43,991 nucleotides of DNA from Magnaporthiopsis rhizophila (lineage: Eukaryota; Ascomycota; Sordariomycetes; Magnaporthales; Magnaporthaceae): assembly GCA_003049465.1 (NCBI GenBank), contig PYSS01000183.1, positions 4,044-48,034 of the forward strand, in the 5' to 3' direction. A program made the position numbers and the translations under genes. Under the pieces are notes generated by a model. It was not told where the DNA came from. It ran no database searches and saw only the letters and a program-made list of their open reading frames with translations. Positions 39,250 through 43,991 of the stretch are shown here, piece after piece; the first letter of the stretch is position 1; each line of letters starts with the position of its first letter.

Positions 39250-41302
39250 TCAACAGCCGGGATTCTGCTCAGCATAGCGCCAGACATCCTGCTTGCCGGT
39301 CGTCATCTGGAGCAGGTACCTCTCCCAATATCCCACCAGGGGCTCCTCAGGGAGCACCTTGAGCTGCGGCAGCTGGTTGGCCTCCCCTGGATTCGCAATG
39401 TTCCCGTCGTTGGCGTAGGTCCAGCGGAAACAGGTGTCCTTTTCCTTGACATTGTAGAGCGGGGCAAGCGAGTACTCGTCGAAATCCAGCTCTCGCGGCC
39501 TGAACGTGGCGAGCTGCTGCCGCTCCTGCTGGTCGAGGGCGTCGCCGCGCTCGAGCCGCCAGAGCGGCTGGGACTTCCTGTTGCCCTGGATCTTCTCGCC
39601 GTCGGCGCCGACGAGTGCATCGCACCGCCACACGCCGGCGTCGTCCATCGACAGGCCCTGGCAGGCGAGCCGGACACGGACGGAGCTGTGGATGCGCTCC
39701 GACGTGTTCACGAGCGGCTCGTTCAGCGACTTGTTGGTGTCCGGGTCGGTGCGCGTGAAGAGGCCCGGGTGCCGGTTGCTGTGGCCGAAGGCGCTCTGGA
39801 CGCGGCTTGGGTACCGCGTCTGCCCCAGGGCCCAGGGGCGCGCGAGCGCGAGGGCGGCCTGTCTCTCCTCCTGCGGATCGTCGAGCTTGATGTGCTTACG
39901 CGTCTTGCAGTCGTCGTTGCAGTCGCCCGTGTCTCGCTTGGGCAGAGGCTTGGCGCTGGCGAAGATGGGATCCCTGGCCCACGCCTTTGGCGGGCCTGCC
40001 CACCAGGATGCCATGCTGGTCGGCAGCTTCACGACGTCCATCCAGTTGGGAACAAAGGGGAAAGGGTGGGCTGCCGAGTAGGCCAGGCTGGCTTCCAACA
40101 CCTGCGTCATGCGGTCAAAGTTGAACTCGACGCCGACAGTAGACAGCTGGTCACACATCCCTGAATGAAAAGAGGCGACAGTTAAGTCAATGAAGCGATC
40201 ATCGGAGCGAAGAGGGATGGACGTACAAGCCAGGGTGATGTCGGCTATCTGCTGATCCCACCAGCCGCCGCCAACACCGCCATGGTTACCAGGGAACCAC
40301 TGGACGCCAGGGTGTCAGTAAAGTTTTTTACGCGCGTGAATGGGATGGGGCATGGGTACGCGATGCCCAGATAGCAAGGGCCGAATAGCAAACACGACTT
40401 ACAACTTGCTTCAGCTTGGTTTTGGTGTTTTCTGGCAGACGTTCCCAGAGGGCTGGCTTGAACGCGTCTCTCGGCTCGTCGAGGGCCAGGGCCTGGAACG
40501 CGTATTCAACCTTGTGGGAGATGGAGGTGCCGCTGAACTTCCACTGCTTCGCGGACCCGCGCAGGCCGAGCGCCGACACAGGAGGGATGCCCAGCGAGCC
40601 CACCGTGTCCCACACAGCCAGCGCCTTGACGGTGATGTCACGGTCCGGCGCACCGGTGAAGGTGTCCCGTGTCATACCCCGTTCCTTCAGGTGTGCCCTA
40701 TAACCTTGCTTCCTCTCGGCGACCCAGTCGCTCTTGGCCTTGTACTTCCTGCTGTCGTAGGCAGGGCCTGACCACATGTATTCGCTCGCGCTTCTGGACG
40801 AATTGCCGAGGTTCTGGTAGTCCTCAAAGATCTTGTAGAAGTAATCCAGGCCCGCAGCAGTGAGGAGGCCGATGGTGGCGATCATGTCGGCGATGGATCG
40901 GGCCGTGAAGGCGCCGCGGGAGAATCCCACGAGGATGATGTCGTCGCCGTCGACATAATTTGAGCAGATGAAGTTGTAGCACTCCCGCACGTTTTCGGCC
41001 AGGCCCATTCCGAAGCCACCACCGGTCAGCTGGTCCATCTTGAGGACACCGGTTCCGACTCCTGGATCGTAGAGCATGAGCTGGTGGGTGCCGTCATGGC
41101 ACGTCCTCTTGATGACCCGCGAGATGCGGGAGACGTTGGACTGTGGCAAGCCTCTGTGATACGGGTACTTGTTAGCGTCCGACCGTCTCCTCTTGGAATC
41201 GACAGGGGCAGGTAGGCTAGGTAGGTCATACCCTTTCGATCCCAGGGAGTCCATCCAAGATCCATCGCAGCAAACGATGATCCTCTTCTGGGCCTGCGCC
41301 AT
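39250..41302 (-). CDS. DUF2235 alpha/beta-hydrolase protein, three exons
   Basis: Exons are 41302-40403, 40299-40227 and 40160-39250; introns are 103 and 66 bases with GT/AG ends. The product is 627 residues. The N-terminal two thirds match DUF2235: I-I-V-C-C-D-G-S-W, Y-D-P-G-V-G-T-G, nucleophile elbow G-F-S-R-G with S128, A-V-W-D-T-V-G-S carrying the Asp, and W-F-P-G-N-H-G-G-V-G-G-G with the His. The splice at W-F-P and at L-A-W-M-C-D-Q-L restores the family signature exactly. Related bacterial proteins include Tle1-type phospholipase effectors; the fungal substrates are unknown, and lipid or ester hydrolysis is an inference. The C-terminal ~270 residues extend beyond the hydrolase core and contain basic patches but no evident second domain. 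No signal peptide or membrane segment. Confidence 0.85.
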
Positions 41303-42169
41303 CGTGCAGTCTCGAACCCTGCTTATCAGGGTTGGGAAGTGCTGAGAACTCCAGGAATAGCTTTATCGAGAGGGGTCGCAAGAACAGCAGCAGACAAACA
41401 AGCACGCGAAAAACAAAGGGAGGAAGACAGGGGTATCAGCAGGTAGGGTAAATGTTATAAGGAATAAGGTAGGGTTCGCACGACCAGGGGAAGCATCACC
41501 ATTATTTATGGCGGCGCCGAGGGCATTGTCGCCCAGGACGCCATTCTCTGGGGACTCCGAGGCCAAGCCCGGCAGCCGTCAGCCATTTAGCAGGGGTAGT
41601 AGGATCGGCCTTGGGCTAGGCTGATCCCTAGCTGCGTTTGCGGCTTGTGTAGCGCCGCCAAGCTGCCTGTTTTATTGGTGCGGCGGTCGTTGGTGGCAGT
41701 CCAGCTGCGTCTGAACGCCGTAGTTGGACAGGCACGTCGACCACGGCTGTGACAGATCAGAGCTGAAAAACCCCCATGCCCCACCCAGCTGCCTCCTAGG
41801 CAGCAAGCCACTCACCCATCACCTCCACCACGGCTTGCCCGATCAGGGAGAGCCTCGCAGCTGGTGAGGACGCCCAATGACCACACGCACCTCCAATCCG
41901 AGGGCTCGTGGGAAATCCTCGGTGGCATCGCAGCGTGCCCACGAGGAACAAAGAGGGCTTGGCACAAAATAGTCTGAGCGATGTGCAGGCGCCCGTCAGA
42001 TCTGTGGCAGGGAGTGTGACGCCGTCCTCAACAGCACCACCAGCCCAAGAACAGTTAATTGCGTCCAACAAACATTTATTTTAATTGGGTCAACCCGATT
42101 CGCCCAGCTGCTGCCAACACCACCGCGTCTCCCCCACACCATCCACCTGGCGGCAACGCCGATCTTACA
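41303..42169. other. Intergenic region
   Basis: This is the upstream region of the DUF2235 gene and the 3' flank of the small minus-strand gene. No coding or repeat feature recognised. Confidence 0.5.
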
Positions 42170-42472
42170 TCAGTCGGCCTGGAGCTCGTCCTCGGCGCAC
42201 AGTCTTGGCTGCACGTCTCGGTAAGGCTTTGGGCCAGAGGGGGACACAACCGAAGTGATTGTGACGTAGTAGAATGTGCCGCCATCGCGACGCGCGACGC
42301 TATTTACCGTTCCGGCCATGTACGACCCTGGATTCAGATTTCCCGGCGGTACCACATTGACACGCTGGTCGACAGCGAATTGTGTCTGGGTCGCCGCCAC
42401 AAATGATGTGATTGGGACCGTGAAGCCCAAGCCGAGTCGCTGCGTGAACTCGTTCAGGCCGCGGCCGTCCAT
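42170..42472 (-). CDS. Small unknown protein (100 residues)
   Basis: A single-exon frame from the first ATG (M-D-G-R-G-L-N-E-F-T). I do not recognise the family. The sequence is balanced and protein-like, with a probable beta-rich middle (V-N-V-V-P-P-G-N, S-Y-M-A-G-T-V-N-S-V, T-F-Y-Y-V-T-I-T-S-V-V). It has no signal peptide or membrane segment and a short acidic C-terminus. The frame stays open 16 codons upstream without ATG, so an additional 5' exon is possible (a CTGCAG acceptor is nearby). TATA-like elements on the minus strand at 42593-42601 and 42606-42614, about 120-140 bases upstream, fit a promoter for this start. Confidence 0.45.
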   Translation of the reverse strand: MDGRGLNEFTQRLGLGFTVPITSFVAATQTQFAVDQRVNVVPPGNLNPGSYMAGTVNSVARRDGGTFYYVTITSVVSPSGPKPYRDVQPRLCAEDELQAD

Positions 42473-42592
42473 GATGGCGTTTATATCTGCTTTCGGGTAT
42501 GACGAAAGCCTGCAGGACAAGGACTCTACGTATGAGGACTGCAGATGAGCTTGGATCGGGGTCCCTCGGTCTACGGGCTATGCTGGCCGCAG

Positions 42593-42601
42593 TTTTATAT
42601 G
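42593..42601 (-). promoter_or_regulatory. TATA-like element of the small unknown gene
   Basis: On the minus strand this reads CATATAAAA, about 121 bases upstream of the 42472 ATG; a second element, TATATAAT, sits just beyond it. Confidence 0.4.
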
Positions 42602-43286
42602 CAAAATTATATACAGGCGCGAGTGACACAACGCGCTCAACATTAACGTTTTACAACAGGTGAGTATTGCTGTCTCGAACAAATGCGAGCTGAGTCTACA
42701 CGACGGCTGGGGATCAGCGATGAAAGAGACAAAGGCATTGTATGGTTATTGGAGCCATCCTCGGCACCTCTGACTAAGCCCTAGATGTCCTTCAAGCAGA
42801 CGACGCCTCGTAGCAGACGAGTGCTTTCAGGCCTCAGGGTTGTTGAAACAAAGGTAGCAGGAACGCACTCATCGAATATCCGTCGCAGTCGAAACCTCTG
42901 CCCGAGCATGATAGCGTATGGTATGGTTCGGCTTTTACATATTAAAAGGACTAGTATTGAGTAAAATAAGAGCAAGTTGTGTTCCGAGATTATGTTCACG
43001 CCAGCGACCGCTTCTACGCATCTGCATACGGAGCAAGTGGTCGGCTGAAGGTAAGTAATTGGAATCCTTTAAGGTAAGGATACGTGTAAACCTAGGTAGT
43101 CCCTTTATGTGTATCCGTATTCGAAAGGGCGGTGTCGGTAGGACACTACAAATGAAAGGCACTGTTTACGATCCCTCTTTGGCCTGAAATCGACAGATCC
43201 TTACAGTCAAGCGCGTTTATGTTTGCGAAAATTCTAAGGTGGGAGTGCCGTCAGGGTGATCTCTGCGTGATAACCGCACATAACAC

Positions 43287-43288
<2 letters not shown>

Positions 43289-43327
<39 letters not shown>
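43289..43327. repeat. (CA)n microsatellite
   Basis: About 19 tandem CA units in intergenic DNA. Confidence 0.9.
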
Positions 43328-43329
<2 letters not shown>

Positions 43330-43967
43330 ACGACACATATTAACCAGTGCCACGCACACATACGAATGTGGTAATGATCGCAGGGCACCACGTCAAAGCC
43401 TGCAGATGTGTCGGCGAACCGAATACCGAGCAGGAAATGTGCACAGCTGGATCGGCCGATGGAGGCACTCGATTGATCTCGGCCTCGGCCTATTTCTTTT
43501 CCTTCTCTCCTGTACGTACTGGAGGAGGAGACGTGGCATTTAAACTCTATACGTGCCAGCTTGGCGCGGCGCCAAGTACCAGCCAAGTCATTTGCGAAGC
43601 TCCCCCAAGGCGGCTTAGCATTTGCTCTTGCTTTTGGGTCACTCCCTTCCGGCACCTGCCGCGGCGAGCTTGACGTCGTTGATAACAAAAGAAAATAATG
43701 GATATGGGATATTTCTTTTCCCTGGACCGGGCTGGGATTTCCCGGACTTGCATCGCAAAACGTGCCGGCAGATCTCCACCCCCACAAAACAACCCCAACC
43801 TGCCATCCCCGTTTCCCCGCCAGATGACCCCGGGATCGACGCTGGGCGCTGGCCTTGGCGCGGGGTCAGGCCAATGTCTATCGGTCCTCACGTTACCCCC
43901 CAGGCGGGGATGGTGCTTGGCCGGAGTTGCTCCTCACGTTCGGCAGCATGCCTGGGATGTGGTGGAT

Positions 43968-43991
43968 TATATATATATATATATATATATA
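43968..43991. repeat. (TA)n microsatellite at window end
   Basis: Twelve TA units reach the last base of the window. This is a likely point where assembly stopped. Confidence 0.9.

Larger units (their letters stand above)
42473..43991. other. Gene-free right end with microsatellites
   Basis: Moderately A/T-rich sequence with the motif CCTAGGTA near 43091-43098, a (CA)n run and the terminal (TA)n. The minus-strand frame over 43251-43787 reads through the CA repeat as alternating Val and Cys and is rejected. Confidence 0.55.

Noticed and set aside
39217..40164. 315-codon plus-strand frame
   Set aside because: It is antisense to exon 3 of the DUF2235 gene, with no domain of its own.
43251..43787. 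178-codon minus-strand frame
   Set aside because: It passes through the (CA)n microsatellite as alternating Val/Cys; it is a repeat artefact.

Overview
This window looks like nuclear DNA of a filamentous ascomycete (Pezizomycotina, probably a Sordariomycete). The genes carry short introns of about 60-115 bases with GT/AG ends. They are separated by long, C/T-rich or low-complexity intergenic DNA, coding sequence is GC-rich, and the protein families are typical of moulds: ENA-type cation ATPase, ZIP transporter, CE5 esterase, GPI-anchored mucin-like protein, cyanide hydratase, DUF7704 and DUF2235. The window opens with 23 G's and closes in (TA)n, so it may be one whole assembly contig. One 12-base N gap lies inside a poly-A run near 16.9 kb.

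Layout. 0.7-2.8 kb (+): BCS1-like AAA ATPase. 3.6-4.6 kb (-): spliced CHORD-like zinc-binding protein. 5.7-6.4 kb (-): unknown disordered protein with a thrice-repeated motif. 7.6-8.7 kb (-): three-exon secreted CE5 acetylxylan esterase/cutinase. 12.1-13.7 kb (+): secreted, GPI-anchored-looking, Thr/Pro-rich repeat protein. 16.0-16.6 kb (-): small cysteine-containing gene assembled here from two exons, 5' end unresolved. 18.5-22.1 kb (+): five-exon ENA-type P-type ATPase broken by a one-base frameshift. 23.0-24.5 kb (+): ZIP zinc transporter. 25.5-28.1 kb (+): 878-residue fungal protein with a possible HicA-like C-terminal domain. 30.6-31.8 kb (+): PrpF-family isomerase. 32.0-32.6 kb (-): DUF7704 membrane protein. 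33.3-34.4 kb (-): disordered repeat protein. 35.2-35.9 kb (-): glutathione S-transferase. 36.6-37.9 kb (-): four-exon cyanide hydratase with an 18-nt exon. 39.2-41.3 kb (-): three-exon DUF2235 hydrolase. 42.2-42.5 kb (-): small unknown gene.

There is no operon logic and no obvious biosynthetic cluster. The contents fit a saprobic or plant-associated fungus: secreted plant-wall esterase, a surface mucin, Na+/K+ efflux, zinc uptake, and HCN and electrophile detoxification. The only pair with a plausible functional link is the tandem GST and cyanide hydratase on the minus strand. I did not find a clear new multi-gene system. The best leads are the broken ENA gene, an almost perfect hairpin around the GST TATA element, the HicA-like domain in the 878-residue protein, and the hidden cysteine-containing gene.
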